This document shows, piece by piece, positions 55,498 to 64,000 of a stretch of 64,000 nt of DNA. The DNA is from Prevotella melaninogenica ATCC 25845 (lineage in GTDB: Bacteria; Bacteroidota; Bacteroidia; Bacteroidales; Bacteroidaceae): NCBI RefSeq assembly GCF_000144405.1, contig NC_014370.1, positions 1,369,501 to 1,433,500 on the forward strand, read 5' to 3'. A program made the translations under genes and the position numbers. Every line of letters starts with the position of its first letter. The stretch's first letter is position 1. The notes below the pieces were generated by a model. The model was given only the letters and a program-made list of their open reading frames with translations. It searched no databases and was not told the origin of the DNA.

Positions 55498-55854
55498 TTA
55501 TAAAAGGGAAGAATCAGAATGTTTCTCAGAGATAAAAGTTTTTGCCTCCTCGTTGATTTCGGCAACAGTCTTTTTCTTACCTCCTTCAATCCATGCCAAC
55601 AACTCATCTTCAAAAAAATAGAGATGCTTACCATTCTTATAACAAGGTAGTAAGCGTTTTCGTACTAAGGTGTAAACTGTTGGCTTGGCTTTCCCTATTA
55701 GTTTACACGCATCATCTATTCCAATAGGAATACGTTTGGGAGGGACAATAGGTTTTTGTCCTTTACATACTAAATTCTTGATTTCAGCAACTTCGCTGAC
55801 TAAGTGAGCAACTGCCTTTGGCAAGTTCTCAAAAGTGATTTCATTTTGTACCAT
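55498..55854 (-). CDS. Excisionase-like helix-turn-helix protein
   Basis: This 118-aa protein has the MerR/excisionase fold IGIDDACKLIGKAKPTVYTLVRKRLLPCYKNGKHLYFFEDELLAWI at residues about 43-90. It sits 16 bp upstream of the ATPase. It probably regulates integrase direction or element replication genes. Confidence 0.7.
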   Translation of the reverse strand: MVQNEITFENLPKAVAHLVSEVAEIKNLVCKGQKPIVPPKRIPIGIDDACKLIGKAKPTVYTLVRKRLLPCYKNGKHLYFFEDELLAWIEGGKKKTVAEINEEAKTFISEKHSDSSLL

Positions 55855-55953
55855 AATACTTGTTATTAGTTTTTACGGTGCAAATGAAAAAAGTGTTTCC
55901 TCTGTGTCCTAAGACACAGAGGAAACACTATAAAAACACAATAGGTTTGTGTG

Positions 55954-56700
55954 TTATTCTGTTATTTGGTGGTCTGAAAGGCTTTGTACAATAGGTATAG
56001 TGCCTTTCTTCTCATCATCACGGAGATGGCTTTTTATACTTCCAACTTCCACATCTTTGAATGTGATGGCAAAAACCTGCTTAAGGAACTGCGAAATTTC
56101 ATCTTGTTTGCCAACTCTAAAATGGTTCCATATATTCCAACCAAAATGAAACAGGTCTAAGGCAACTAAACCTTTAATATTAATTGGTTCAACGTGTGAT
56201 AAGGGAAGCTTAGCGGAGTACAACTCTATATATTCACAAAGCTTGAGCAAATCTTTATCTGAAACATAAGGTGCGAATTGCTGTTGAGTATATTTAATAG
56301 CTATAGCACGTTTATCTTGTACTTTCTGGTCCATTAACCTTTGTTGCTGTTGCCGAATTGAGTCAAAGTTCATTGATTGTTGGTGTTGTTCGGAAGATGG
56401 ACCGCCAACACTATCTACTACTTGTTCTGCCTCAATGTCGGATGCATTATCATTTGTTTTATCTTCTTGTTTCTTTGGAAAGAAAAACTTGACTAATGCT
56501 GTAAATAGTCCCTCTACCAAAATAGACAATATAGAATAAATGATGATGCCTATGGCAACAACACTCCAAAAGACTATTTGTGCAGTAAATTCATCAACCC
56601 CTAAACGTAAGGCAACCACTCTTGCAAACAACGCAATGATGACACAAACAACAAGAACGGACAGATATACTACAATATGTTCAAAATATTTGGTATTCAT
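55954..56700 (-). CDS. Element-associated membrane protein, unknown
   Basis: This 248-aa protein has two transmembrane segments at about 9-28 and 41-65, then a Gln-rich linker and a soluble helical domain (VSDKDLLKLCEYIELYS). I recognise no family, but proteins like this recur next to the integrase in Bacteroides mobilizable elements. It lies 14 bp downstream of the integrase stop. Confidence 0.5.
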   Translation of the reverse strand: MNTKYFEHIVVYLSVLVVCVIIALFARVVALRLGVDEFTAQIVFWSVVAIGIIIYSILSILVEGLFTALVKFFFPKKQEDKTNDNASDIEAEQVVDSVGGPSSEQHQQSMNFDSIRQQQQRLMDQKVQDKRAIAIKYTQQQFAPYVSDKDLLKLCEYIELYSAKLPLSHVEPINIKGLVALDLFHFGWNIWNHFRVGKQDEISQFLKQVFAITFKDVEVGSIKSHLRDDEKKGTIPIVQSLSDHQITE

Positions 56701-56714
56701 ATTATGTTGTCGAA

Positions 56715-57971
56715 TTAAGTTTTATCATTTTCAATATCTATTTGAATAGCATTGGCTGCTTTATTTTTCTTTTCATCGACAACCTTTGCATATACTTGAG
56801 TTGTTTTGACATTTGTATGCCCAAGCATCTTGCTTACAGTATAAATGTCTGTTCCGTTTGCAAGTTGAAGGGTAGCAAATGTGTGCCTAAAGCAATGAAA
56901 GCTGAGGTGTTTCTGAATACCAGCTTTTTCAATCCATGCCCTTAATGGACGAGAAATCCAAGAAGGATTTGGTAACCCTTCAAAAACAAGTTGTTCTGGT
57001 TGTCTTGGCTCTCCGCAAAGCTTAAACGCCTGTTCCGAGATAGGCATATACTCTACCCCTTTTGTCTTTTTCTGAGTAAAGAGAAGTTTAGCTTGGTTTC
57101 CTTCTATGGCTATTTCATCCCATTTTAGTTTTTGAATATCGCAATGTCTTAGTCCTGTCAGAGCTGAGAATAGTGCTGCACGTTTAAGTACATCACGTTC
57201 ACAAGGGGTATTAGCTAACTTATTCAGTTCATCAAGAGTTAAGTATTCCCTTCGGGATTCTTGTTCCTGTATGCCTTTGATTTTTGCAGATAAATCTATA
57301 GTCAAATATCCGTCTATGAATGCTTGTTTGAGTGCAGCCTTAAAAATAGAAAAATACGTGGAAGCTGTATTTCGTGATATTGTCCCTTTTTTACTTCCAC
57401 CACAAGGAGCGGATAACAAGAAAAACTTGAAATCTTCTGCCAATCTATTATCTATCTGTGAAAAGAGTAGCGTGTCTCCAGCAAACATTTTCAACAAAAC
57501 ATGTACTCGTTCCCAGTTTGTTTGAATTGAAAGGGAACTATTACGGTGTCGCTTGTCTGCCACTTTATCAAAGTATTTGATGAAATTTTGTTGCAATCGT
57601 TCTTTCTGTTCTGCTTGTGCTGTTTCTGTGTCACTATACAAACTTGCATTATCATATTCACGCTGCCTTAGTTTTCTAACACTATCTGCATAAATACAGG
57701 CCTCTTGATCTATCTCACTTTTGCACAAGATAATTCCATTCAAATCTCGTTTAGGTTTGAAAGTTTGAGTTGCTTCGGTTGTACGAGCAGTTCTGCTTTT
57801 ATCCCAAATAGGAGTTGTAATAGTGCGGTTTAGATACTCTCGAACTCTTTGTGGAGAATCTTTGCCAGCTACCCTCACAGGATAGCTTTCTATATACAGG
57901 TACCATTCTTTTCGATAGGCACTCTTTCGCAATCGTACTGTTGCTTTTGTATTATCAAGTTCCTTTCTCAT
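56715..57971 (-). CDS. int: Tyrosine-type integrase of the mobilizable element
   Basis: The 418-aa recombinase has an N-terminal Arm-type DNA-binding region (VRLRKSAYRKEWYLYIESYP), a SAM-like core-binding domain (near 110-210) and catalytic motifs: R in TGLRHCDIQKLKW, HCFRHTFAT (HxxR) and GHTNVKTTQVYAKV (His and Tyr). It is of the Bacteroidota SAM-5 type. It integrates or excises the element. Sites are unknown. Confidence 0.9.
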   Translation of the reverse strand: MRKELDNTKATVRLRKSAYRKEWYLYIESYPVRVAGKDSPQRVREYLNRTITTPIWDKSRTARTTEATQTFKPKRDLNGIILCKSEIDQEACIYADSVRKLRQREYDNASLYSDTETAQAEQKERLQQNFIKYFDKVADKRHRNSSLSIQTNWERVHVLLKMFAGDTLLFSQIDNRLAEDFKFFLLSAPCGGSKKGTISRNTASTYFSIFKAALKQAFIDGYLTIDLSAKIKGIQEQESRREYLTLDELNKLANTPCERDVLKRAALFSALTGLRHCDIQKLKWDEIAIEGNQAKLLFTQKKTKGVEYMPISEQAFKLCGEPRQPEQLVFEGLPNPSWISRPLRAWIEKAGIQKHLSFHCFRHTFATLQLANGTDIYTVSKMLGHTNVKTTQVYAKVVDEKKNKAANAIQIDIENDKT

Positions 57972-57984
57972 TGTATGTCGTGGG

Positions 57985-58542
57985 TTAGTGTTTATACAAA
58001 TTGTCTATCTCTGATTTTGGCGCATAGACGTAATTACCAATCTGTCTTGTTGGAATAGAATATTTGCGAATATGCAGATATACAGTACTATCATGGATAC
58101 CAAACTTCTTAGCTATTTCTCCAATTGTATAACAATCTTCAGGCTCAAGCCGATAAGTCTTTACTTCCGATTGTTTTTCTTTTCTTCTTTCATCGTAAGG
58201 ACGTAGATTGAAGCGTTCTTGTAAATCAGCTTTGCAAATACGTATCATCCTTAGTCCGAGGTTATAATAACGGACTTGTTTATTCCTGATTAAGCGATAA
58301 AGGGAATCTCGTCCAATATCAAATAATGCAGTTGCATCAGCTATTGAGAGATAAAGCTGGTTCTTCGGAACTCTCGCTGCCTTTTCTCTTTTCAAAGCAT
58401 CCAACTGTTCTTCCTTTTTCCTTTGCTTATATGCTGCTTGAGAACAGTTCTTAGAACAGTATTTGGAGGTTAGCGTCTTTGCAATAAAAGATTTACCACA
58501 AATTTCGCATTTCCGCTCTATTTGAAATTTTGCACTCGCCAT
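57985..58542 (-). CDS. HTH protein with a zinc finger, element regulator
   Basis: This 185-aa protein begins with a treble-clef-like zinc finger (CEICGKSF and YCSKNCSQ). Two excisionase-type helix-turn-helix domains follow: LSIADATALFDIGRDSLYRLI at about 65-85, and YTIGEIAKKFGIHDSTVYLHIRKYSIPTR near 138-165. It is the first gene upstream of int, with a 13-bp gap, so it probably controls integration or excision. Confidence 0.7.
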   Translation of the reverse strand: MASAKFQIERKCEICGKSFIAKTLTSKYCSKNCSQAAYKQRKKEEQLDALKREKAARVPKNQLYLSIADATALFDIGRDSLYRLIRNKQVRYYNLGLRMIRICKADLQERFNLRPYDERRKEKQSEVKTYRLEPEDCYTIGEIAKKFGIHDSTVYLHIRKYSIPTRQIGNYVYAPKSEIDNLYKH

Positions 58543-58580
58543 ACTATTTGTATCTATTTGATTATCAATTTATCTTTTAA

Positions 58581-58612
58581 ATTAAGTCGCACGTTATCTC
58601 CCATTAAGTCGC
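58581..58612. repeat. Direct repeat ATTAAGTCGC, possible operator or recombination arm site
   Basis: Copies at 58581-58590 and 58603-58612, 22 bp apart (two helical turns), lie between the HTH gene and its promoter box. Confidence 0.5.
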
Positions 58613-58627
58613 GGCACAAATATGGTA

Positions 58628-58635
58628 CAAATATA
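58628..58635 (-). promoter_or_regulatory. -7 promoter box of the HTH/int transcript
   Basis: TATATTTG on the minus strand, upstream of the ATTAAGTCGC repeats and 86 bp before the HTH ATG. Confidence 0.45.
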
Positions 58636-58687
58636 AGCACAAAAACGATTAAAAACGATAAGATTTAATTATTATTAAGAAATAAAA

Positions 58688-58720
58688 ATCCCAGCAACTT
58701 ATTATGTTACTGGGATTTAC
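58688..58720. terminator. Terminator after dnaK
   Basis: AAATCCCAGCAAC and GTTACTGGGATTT pair (one G:T) around TTATTAT, 30 bp beyond the dnaK stop; T-rich both sides. Confidence 0.75.
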
Positions 58721-58749
58721 TTATTTTTGATTAGCGTTTATTAGCACTT

Positions 58750-60654
58750 TTACTTCACTTCCTCAAAGTCTGCATCTTGGATGGTGTCATCCTGCTTTGG
58801 CTGTTCCTGCTGACCAGCGTCTGCGCCTGGCTGAGGACCACCCTGTGCACCTGCCTGACTATACATCTGCTGTGATGCTGCCTGCATAACGGTGTTGAGG
58901 TTGTTGATAGCAGTGTCGATTGCTGCAACGTCAGCTGACTTGTGAGCGTCACGGAGCTGCTGGAGAGCAGACTCGATACCTGACTTCTGGTCGGCTGGAA
59001 TCTTATCACCGTTGTCCTTCAAGAAGTTTTCGGTGGTGAAGATCATTGAGTCAGCTTGGTTCAGCTTGTCAATCTTCTCACGCTCTGCCTTGTCGGCTGC
59101 AGCGTTTTGCTCAGCCTCAGCCTTCATACGGTTGATTTCCTCCTCACTCAAACCACTTGAAGCCTCGATGCGGATGCTCTGCTCCTTACCTGTTGCCTTG
59201 TCCTTAGCTGATACGTTAAGGATACCGTTGGCATCGATATCGAATGTTACCTCAATCTGTGGAACACCACGACGAGCTGGAGCAATACCTGTCAAGTTGA
59301 ACTGACCGATAGACTTGTTCTGTGCTGCCATTGGACGCTCACCCTGCAGAACGTGGATAGTAACCTCTGTCTGGTTATCAGCTGCGGTTGAGAACACCTC
59401 GCTCTTCTTGCAAGGGATAGTAGAGTTAGCATCGATGAGCTTTGTCATTACACCACCCATTGTCTCAATACCGAGGGTAAGAGGAGTTACGTCGAGCAAT
59501 ACGATGTCGCCCACACCGCTCTCCTTATTAAGGATAGCACCCTGGATAGCTGCACCAACAGCAACCACCTCATCAGGGTTAACACCCTTTGAAGGCTCCT
59601 TGCCGAAGTAGTTCTTAACCAATGTCTGCACTGCAGGAATACGGCTTGAACCACCTACGAGGATAACCTCATCGATATCTGATGTCTGCAACTTAGCGTC
59701 ACGGATAGCATTCTGGCAAGGAACGAGACAAGCCTGAATAAGGCTGTGTGCCAACTGCTCGAACTGTGAACGAGTTAAGGTCTTAACCAAGTGCTTTGGA
59801 ACGCCACCCTCAGCTGTGATGTATGGCAAGTTAATCTCTGTAGAAGAAGAGCTTGATAACTCAATCTTAGCCTTCTCAGCAGCCTCCTTCAAACGCTGCA
59901 TTGCCATTGGGTCCTTTCTCAAGTCGATACCCTCCTCAGACTTAAAGCCGTCAGCGAGCCAATCGATAATTACCTGATCAAAGTCGTCACCACCAAGGTG
60001 AGTATCACCATTAGTAGAAAGTACCTCGAACACACCGCCACCGAACTCAAGGATAGAGATATCGAACGTACCACCACCAAGGTCAAATACGGCAATCTTC
60101 ATATCCTTATTAGCCTTATCAACACCATAAGCAAGTGCTGCGGCAGTAGGCTCATTCACGATACGCTGTACGTTAAGACCAGCAATCTGACCAGCCTCCT
60201 TAGTTGCTTGACGCTGTGAGTCAGAGAAGTATGCTGGTACGGTGATAACTGCATCAGTCACCTCCTGACCGAGATAGTCCTCAGCGGTCTTCTTCATCTT
60301 CTGCAATATCATTGCAGAAATCTCCTGTGGAGTATATTTACGGTCGTCAATCTGTACACGTGGATAACCACCATCGTTAACAACCTTGAATGGAACACGC
60401 TCAGCCTCTTTCTGACACTGCTCGTAAGTCTCACCCATGAAACGCTTAATAGAGTAAACGGTCTTCTCTGGGTTTGTGATAGCCTGACGCTTAGCAGGGT
60501 CACCCACCTTACGCTCGCCGCCTTCAACGAAACCTACAACAGAAGGAGTTGTACGCTTACCTTCGCTGTTAGCAATAACCACTGGCTCGTTACCTTCAAA
60601 TACAGCAACACAAGAGTTTGTTGTTCCTAAGTCAATTCCAATAATCTTTCCCAT
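58750..60654 (-). CDS. dnaK: Molecular chaperone DnaK (Hsp70)
   Basis: The 634-aa Hsp70 has the ATPase start [13 protein letters not shown], phosphate loops [13 protein letters not shown] and [13 protein letters not shown], the linker [14 protein letters not shown] and a C-terminal substrate-binding domain ending EEVK. Length is normal. No CIRCE operator is apparent and no grpE or dnaJ adjoins. The ATG at 60654 is the standard start. Confidence 0.97.
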   Translation of the reverse strand: MGKIIGIDLGTTNSCVAVFEGNEPVVIANSEGKRTTPSVVGFVEGGERKVGDPAKRQAITNPEKTVYSIKRFMGETYEQCQKEAERVPFKVVNDGGYPRVQIDDRKYTPQEISAMILQKMKKTAEDYLGQEVTDAVITVPAYFSDSQRQATKEAGQIAGLNVQRIVNEPTAAALAYGVDKANKDMKIAVFDLGGGTFDISILEFGGGVFEVLSTNGDTHLGGDDFDQVIIDWLADGFKSEEGIDLRKDPMAMQRLKEAAEKAKIELSSSSSTEINLPYITAEGGVPKHLVKTLTRSQFEQLAHSLIQACLVPCQNAIRDAKLQTSDIDEVILVGGSSRIPAVQTLVKNYFGKEPSKGVNPDEVVAVGAAIQGAILNKESGVGDIVLLDVTPLTLGIETMGGVMTKLIDANSTIPCKKSEVFSTAADNQTEVTIHVLQGERPMAAQNKSIGQFNLTGIAPARRGVPQIEVTFDIDANGILNVSAKDKATGKEQSIRIEASSGLSEEEINRMKAEAEQNAAADKAEREKIDKLNQADSMIFTTENFLKDNGDKIPADQKSGIESALQQLRDAHKSADVAAIDTAINNLNTVMQAASQQMYSQAGAQGGPQPGADAGQQEQPKQDDTIQDADFEEVK

Positions 60655-60948
60655 AATTGTATATCTTTATTTTATTATTATTCGTATTCAGTTATTGACG
60701 CTTATCGCTGTAGCTTTATCAGATATAACTATCTGTCGCTATCGCTTTCAGCGTCGTTCGCCTATAATTAGACAAATGATATGCCAATAGAGGAAGACTG
60801 ACAAAATGGCAGAATCATAAACAACATATATAACTATTCGTTCAAAACTATATCCTTATAGTATGATAAATCCTACTTAATAAAAAACTGCACCAACACT
60901 CATTATTAAGAATGATGGCACAGCTACATTACATCTAAAAAAACAACC

Positions 60949-61518
60949 TTATTTTACACTGAAAGTCGTTATTTTCATATCATTTTTTTCATTTCGTTTG
61001 TCAGGGTCGCCTAAAGAGATACCATACTCACCTGGTTTAAGATTTTCAATAACAATATAATAAGAACTCTGTCCATACTTCTTAGCCTGAAAAGATATTT
61101 GTCCAAGAGAGTTTGTTTTAGTTGCAGACAACGTTCCAGCTTCAGCCAACTGCGCTCTACGCTCCTTTCCCTTTACCTCAAATGGGAAGATATTGATAAA
61201 AGACTCTGGGTCGGTTGAATTATTCGCAGCCTTAATAATAAGGCGAACATCCTTACCAGCAGGTACTGTTACAGATGAAGTAGGACCACTCAAAGTAATA
61301 CGTGTCTTTATCTTTCCAATACCAACAAGATACAACGAAGCACCCGCTTTTGTCTTGACAACACCAGATTCGCGTGGCAATTTCACATACTCTGTGTTAG
61401 AAGTAAGCAAAAATGTTTGGTCAGCAAACTCAGGTTCTGGGATAGAGACCTTCTGTGCAAAAGAAGTTGTCATACTTAACAACGCAAACAAAATAGTAAA
61501 AATAGTTTTCTTCTTCAT
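60949..61518 (-). CDS. Hypothetical exported protein
   Basis: This 189-aa protein has a clear signal peptide (MKKKTIFTILFALLSMTTSFAQ) and a beta-rich mature region (SASLYLVGIGKIKTRITLSG-like strands) that ends KITTFSVK. I recognise no family. It has its own promoter box at 61583-61590. It is separated from dnaK by 294 bp in which I see no gene. Confidence 0.55.
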   Translation of the reverse strand: MKKKTIFTILFALLSMTTSFAQKVSIPEPEFADQTFLLTSNTEYVKLPRESGVVKTKAGASLYLVGIGKIKTRITLSGPTSSVTVPAGKDVRLIIKAANNSTDPESFINIFPFEVKGKERRAQLAEAGTLSATKTNSLGQISFQAKKYGQSSYYIVIENLKPGEYGISLGDPDKRNEKNDMKITTFSVK

Positions 61519-61582
61519 AAAAGTTTTGTTTTTAGTTAAAAATCAGATTTATTTTTCAAAAATATAAAATAAAATTGTACAA

Positions 61583-61590
61583 CAAAGTTA
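61583..61590 (-). promoter_or_regulatory. -7 promoter box of the exported protein gene
   Basis: TAACTTTG on the minus strand, 65 bp before the ATG. Confidence 0.4.
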
Positions 61591-61645
61591 CAAACCCTAT
61601 AAATTATCATTATTTAACATTAAAGATTAAACCATTATAGAAAAC

Positions 61646-61687
61646 AAAAGTCCGAGAATCTCTGAAAAGAAAATCCCGGACTTTTGC
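61646..61687 (-). terminator. Terminator of the DUF4840-like gene
   Basis: CAAAAGTCCG and CGGACTTTTG pair around a long loop, 20 bp after the stop at 61707, followed by TTTTC on the minus strand. Confidence 0.65.
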
Positions 61688-61706
61688 TTATACTGTTTTT
61701 AAAAAC

Positions 61707-62330
61707 TTATACTCTTGGTTCAGAAGCAAGATAGAAGCTATCTGCACCCTTACTAACAGACTTGTCGAAGACACCATCAACAACCATTCCTGCCTCTAAA
61801 AGGCGAGCACCAAGCACCTTACGATCTGCATCATAACCGCCATAGGTATAATCAGCCTTGAAAAGGAAAGCTATAGCTACATCATGAGTTTTACCCCCAT
61901 AAGTAACCTTACCTAAATCCAAACGATAAGGAGCAATATAAAAGAGGATTGGTTTCACGCTGAACACGCTAATAGCACATTTGATTTCCTGATTTGGCAA
62001 AGCCTCAACCGCCTGCTTTAAGTTAGTATCAATGATACTTGCTGTCAACATCTTAGTTGGGATATTTTTGATGATGAGTGTTGTATCATCCTTGATTTCC
62101 CAAGTGGTACTGACAGAATCCTGCTTTTCTATCTGTTCCCGTTCGTTTAGACCATATCTGGAAAGTTTACCATGATAAAGACCTTGAATAGTATGGCTTG
62201 CAGCCTTCAGTTCAGCCGCAGTTGGGAGGTTTCGTTTTGCCTGCTCTTCATAATCATCATTCAGACAAGCAGTAAGTGATAGTGTTGCCATAAGTGCAAC
62301 AACTAAAATCAATAATTTGTTCTTTTTCAT
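61707..62330 (-). CDS. DUF4840-like lipoprotein
   Basis: This 207-aa protein has a lipoprotein signal (MATLSLTACLN, Cys22). The mature part resembles the DUF4840 family of Bacteroidota lipoproteins: GLYHGKLS, STTWEIKDDTTLIIKNIPTKML, and a later ILFYIAPYRLDLGKVTYGGKTHDVAIAF. Its function is unknown. It has its own promoter (62371-62400) and terminator. Confidence 0.65.
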   Translation of the reverse strand: MKKNKLLILVVALMATLSLTACLNDDYEEQAKRNLPTAAELKAASHTIQGLYHGKLSRYGLNEREQIEKQDSVSTTWEIKDDTTLIIKNIPTKMLTASIIDTNLKQAVEALPNQEIKCAISVFSVKPILFYIAPYRLDLGKVTYGGKTHDVAIAFLFKADYTYGGYDADRKVLGARLLEAGMVVDGVFDKSVSKGADSFYLASEPRV

Positions 62331-62370
62331 TATAGTGCGTTTTGGTTATGATATTTAAGTTTATCGGTTA

Positions 62371-62400
62371 CAAATTTACACATTATCAACTTATTCCCAA
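62371..62400 (-). promoter_or_regulatory. Promoter of the DUF4840-like gene
   Basis: Minus-strand TTG (62398-62400) and TAAATTTG (62371-62378) lie 19 bases apart. Confidence 0.55.
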
Positions 62401-62639
62401 CACAATTACTGTTAAAATACTGATAAGAAGTTTGTATGATAGTTTTTAGAGTCCACATTATACCCAAATCGTGGTATTATAACCTAATTCTTATAGTTCT
62501 TATTATCGTTTTGTTTCCTTTTAGCAAATAAAAACAAGGCACTCTTGACATCGTATAACACACTATATAACATCCAAAGGAGAGTAAATAGAGAAAGCAT
62601 TTACAGTTATCAACAATTTACTTTCACGATCATAAATCT

Positions 62640-62705
62640 TTTTCTTCATGAAAAGAAATATTTTCTCTCGTGAAAATAAATATTTCTTTTCATGAAAATA
62701 ATTCA
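62640..62705. repeat. TTCATGAA palindromic repeat cluster, copy 2
   Basis: Matches 8855-8915: CATGAAAA, AAATATTT, CTCGTGAA, AAATATTTCTTTTCATGAAA, ATAATTC, with few changes. Confidence 0.65.
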
Positions 62706-62792
62706 CTATCGTTGGTAAGACAGGAGTAATAAAAGCCCATAAAAGTTGTGATTCCCGTACGAGTCAGACAGGAAGATAGCCTTTGTTTACCT

Positions 62793-64000
62793 TTAGTTTT
62801 CCTTCCAGAAAGCAGGAGAGAAAAGTACCAAGACAGTAAATAGTTCCAAACGACCTACAAGCATGAGGAATGAACAAATCCACTTTGCAAAGTCTGGCAA
62901 CTGTGCCCACGACATTGTAGGACCGATTTCCATACCCAATGTAGGTCCAACATTACCCAAACAACTCAATGTAATTGTGATAGCATTCGTGTTATCAATA
63001 CCAAAGGCAATCATCGTAAAAGCACAGAAGAGCGTCAGAATAAGATAAAGTCCGATGAAACCTAAAAGTGTTACACGCTTTGACTGTGGTATATTCACTC
63101 CATCAACCTTCATTGGTAAGACAGCATTAGGGTGTAGTATCTGACGGAACTCATTGCGCACCACCTTTAATAACATCACACCACGAATACTCTTGATACC
63201 ACCACTGGTAGAACCAGAACAGCCGCCAAAGAACATACAAGCAGCCAAGACAACCCATGTGACATGAGGCCATTTAGCAGCATCATCACTGAAAAGTCCT
63301 GTCGTTGTTATAAAGGAAACAACTTGGAAGAGCGCACTACGGAAGGCATGCTCTATATCATAATGATTACGATAAACAAGCTCAAAAGCAATAAAGATAG
63401 CAAACGAGAGTACCATGGTGGTATAGAAACGGAACTCGCTATTCTTTATGAGCTTCTTAATATCTAATCCTGCTGCCGAGGCATATAGCAATGTGAAGTT
63501 GACACCAGATAGGAAACAGAATAATGCAGAGACATACTCCTCTGCTGGAGAATGAAAGGTTGTGATAGAACCGCTCTCCGGAGAGAATCCACCCGTCGCA
63601 GTACTGGTCATTGAATAGTTGAAAGCATCAAACCATCCCATACCACATACCTTATATGATAGAATGCAGGCAGTAGTCAGAACCAAATAAACTACCCATA
63701 TCCACTTAGCACTTGTGCTCAGACGTGGGTGTAGTTTACTTTTAATAGGACCAGTCGCTTCAGCCGCAAACACCTTTACTGAACCGCCCACCATAGAAGG
63801 GAGAATGGCTATAGTAAAGAATACTATTCCCAATCCACCAATCCATTGTGTCAATGAACGCCAGAAAAGGAGTCCTTTTGGTAGATATTCAGGATAGTCT
63901 ATAATCGTTGCACCAGTTGTTGTGAAGCCTGACATAGCCTCAAAGAAAGCATCTGTGAAACTCCCAATACCTCCGCTAATCATAAAGGGGAGTGTACCGA
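62793..64000 (-). CDS. trkH: Trk-type potassium uptake protein TrkH, N-terminus beyond window
   Basis: This is a potassium transporter of the inner membrane, cut by the window edge. The frame is open to position 64000 and the residues before ATG 63983 (GTLPF) fit the family, so that ATG is not the start. The selectivity filter is in GFTTTGATI, followed by ITQWIGGLGIVFF-like sequences; further pore repeats are TSTATGGFSPESGS, FITTTGLFS and SCLGNVGPTLG. About 400 residues of the usual 480 are present. The partner TrkA is not seen here. Confidence 0.88.
   Translation of the reverse strand, partial: GTLPFMISGGIGSFTDAFFEAMSGFTTTGATIIDYPEYLPKGLLFWRSLTQWIGGLGIVFFTIAILPSMVGGSVKVFAAEATGPIKSKLHPRLSTSAKWIWVVYLVLTTACILSYKVCGMGWFDAFNYSMTSTATGGFSPESGSITTFHSPAEEYVSALFCFLSGVNFTLLYASAAGLDIKKLIKNSEFRFYTTMVLSFAIFIAFELVYRNHYDIEHAFRSALFQVVSFITTTGLFSDDAAKWPHVTWVVLAACMFFGGCSGSTSGGIKSIRGVMLLKVVRNEFRQILHPNAVLPMKVDGVNIPQSKRVTLLGFIGLYLILTLFCAFTMIAFGIDNTNAITITLSCLGNVGPTLGMEIGPTMSWAQLPDFAKWICSFLMLVGRLELFTVLVLFSPAFWKEN

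Larger units (their letters stand above)
51062..58620. mobile_element. Integrative mobilizable element (boundaries uncertain)
   Basis: The run of integrase, excisionase-like proteins, replication proteins, MobC, relaxase and candidate oriT is the standard content of Bacteroides-type mobilizable transposons such as the NBU/BmgA group. No attachment-site direct repeat was found, so both ends are estimates. The restriction and defence genes to the left, on the same strand, may belong to it. Confidence 0.6.
62331..62792. other. Gap with the second TTCATGAA cluster
   Basis: Contains the DUF4840-like gene promoter and the TTCATGAA repeat cluster; otherwise nothing recognised. Confidence 0.5.

Noticed and set aside
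60655..60948. CIRCE or other heat-shock operator upstream of dnaK
   Set aside because: No TTAGCACTC-type inverted repeat is present. An imperfect CAGATA/TATCTG hairpin at about 60719-60734 is too weak to call.
1..64000. CRISPR arrays, rRNA or tRNA genes
   Set aside because: No regularly spaced identical repeats with unique spacers, no rRNA-like blocks and no tRNA with a GTTCGA-type T-loop were noticed on reading.

Overview
The window looks like a Prevotella chromosome, probably an oral species close to the P. melaninogenica group. The evidence is the combination of Bacteroidota-type promoters (-7 box TAnnTTTG, often with TTG about 20 bp upstream), a SprA-type T9SS translocon, meso-DAP dehydrogenase, DUF4840-like and fimbrillin-like lipoproteins, and mobilization genes of the Bacteroides mobilizable-transposon kind. 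The species assignment is inference. I saw no rRNA, tRNA or CRISPR array.

Layout. 1-1290: the start of a fimbrillin-like lipoprotein gene behind two small ORFs, one of them only 56 aa. 1397-6446: an operon dnaG, TPR protein, cls. 6.4-9.3 kb: an exported protein among dispersed repeats. 9.3-13.9 kb: etfB, etfA and an acyl-CoA dehydrogenase, i.e. an electron-transferring-flavoprotein module. It is interrupted by pairs of G/C-rich inverted repeats, one pair enclosing a DUF559 nuclease-like gene. 14-21 kb: small secreted proteins, an MscS channel, a PBP4-type carboxypeptidase with a PH-like membrane protein, and ddh. 21.2-29.6 kb: ruvA and the very large sprA. 29.7-31.9 kb: two neighbouring paralogues with a GINP motif like that of the MUG/TDG uracil-DNA glycosylases, one soluble and one membrane anchored. 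31.9-33 kb: a graveyard holding a DUF1016 fragment with a 32-bp perfect palindrome. 33-37.5 kb: cysK, an ABC-ATPase plus DUF4435/TOPRIM pair that resembles PARIS, and a GH29 fucosidase.

37.7-58.6 kb is an AT-rich accessory island with every gene on the minus strand. Its left part is defence-related: a 1021-aa metallophosphoesterase fused to a STAND-like region, and a type I restriction-modification locus. That locus has hsdM, a tyrosine recombinase, three hsdS pieces sharing a 15-bp direct site, a decayed BRO-N/Fic gene, an Abi_C-like protein and hsdR. Its right part is a mobilizable element with relaxase, MobC, a candidate oriT, a primase-like protein without zinc ligands, a VirE-type ATPase, excisionase-like proteins and a tyrosine integrase. 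I could not find attachment-site repeats, so it is unresolved whether the restriction locus is cargo of the element. 58.7-64 kb returns to ordinary chromosome: dnaK, two exported proteins, and trkH cut by the window end.

No single feature is certainly a new system. The best candidates are the DUF559 gene inside 43-bp near-perfect inverted repeats with gene-less relatives nearby, the hsdS halves that would form a complete gene only on an excised circle, the GINP paralogue pair, and the metallophosphoesterase/STAND protein.
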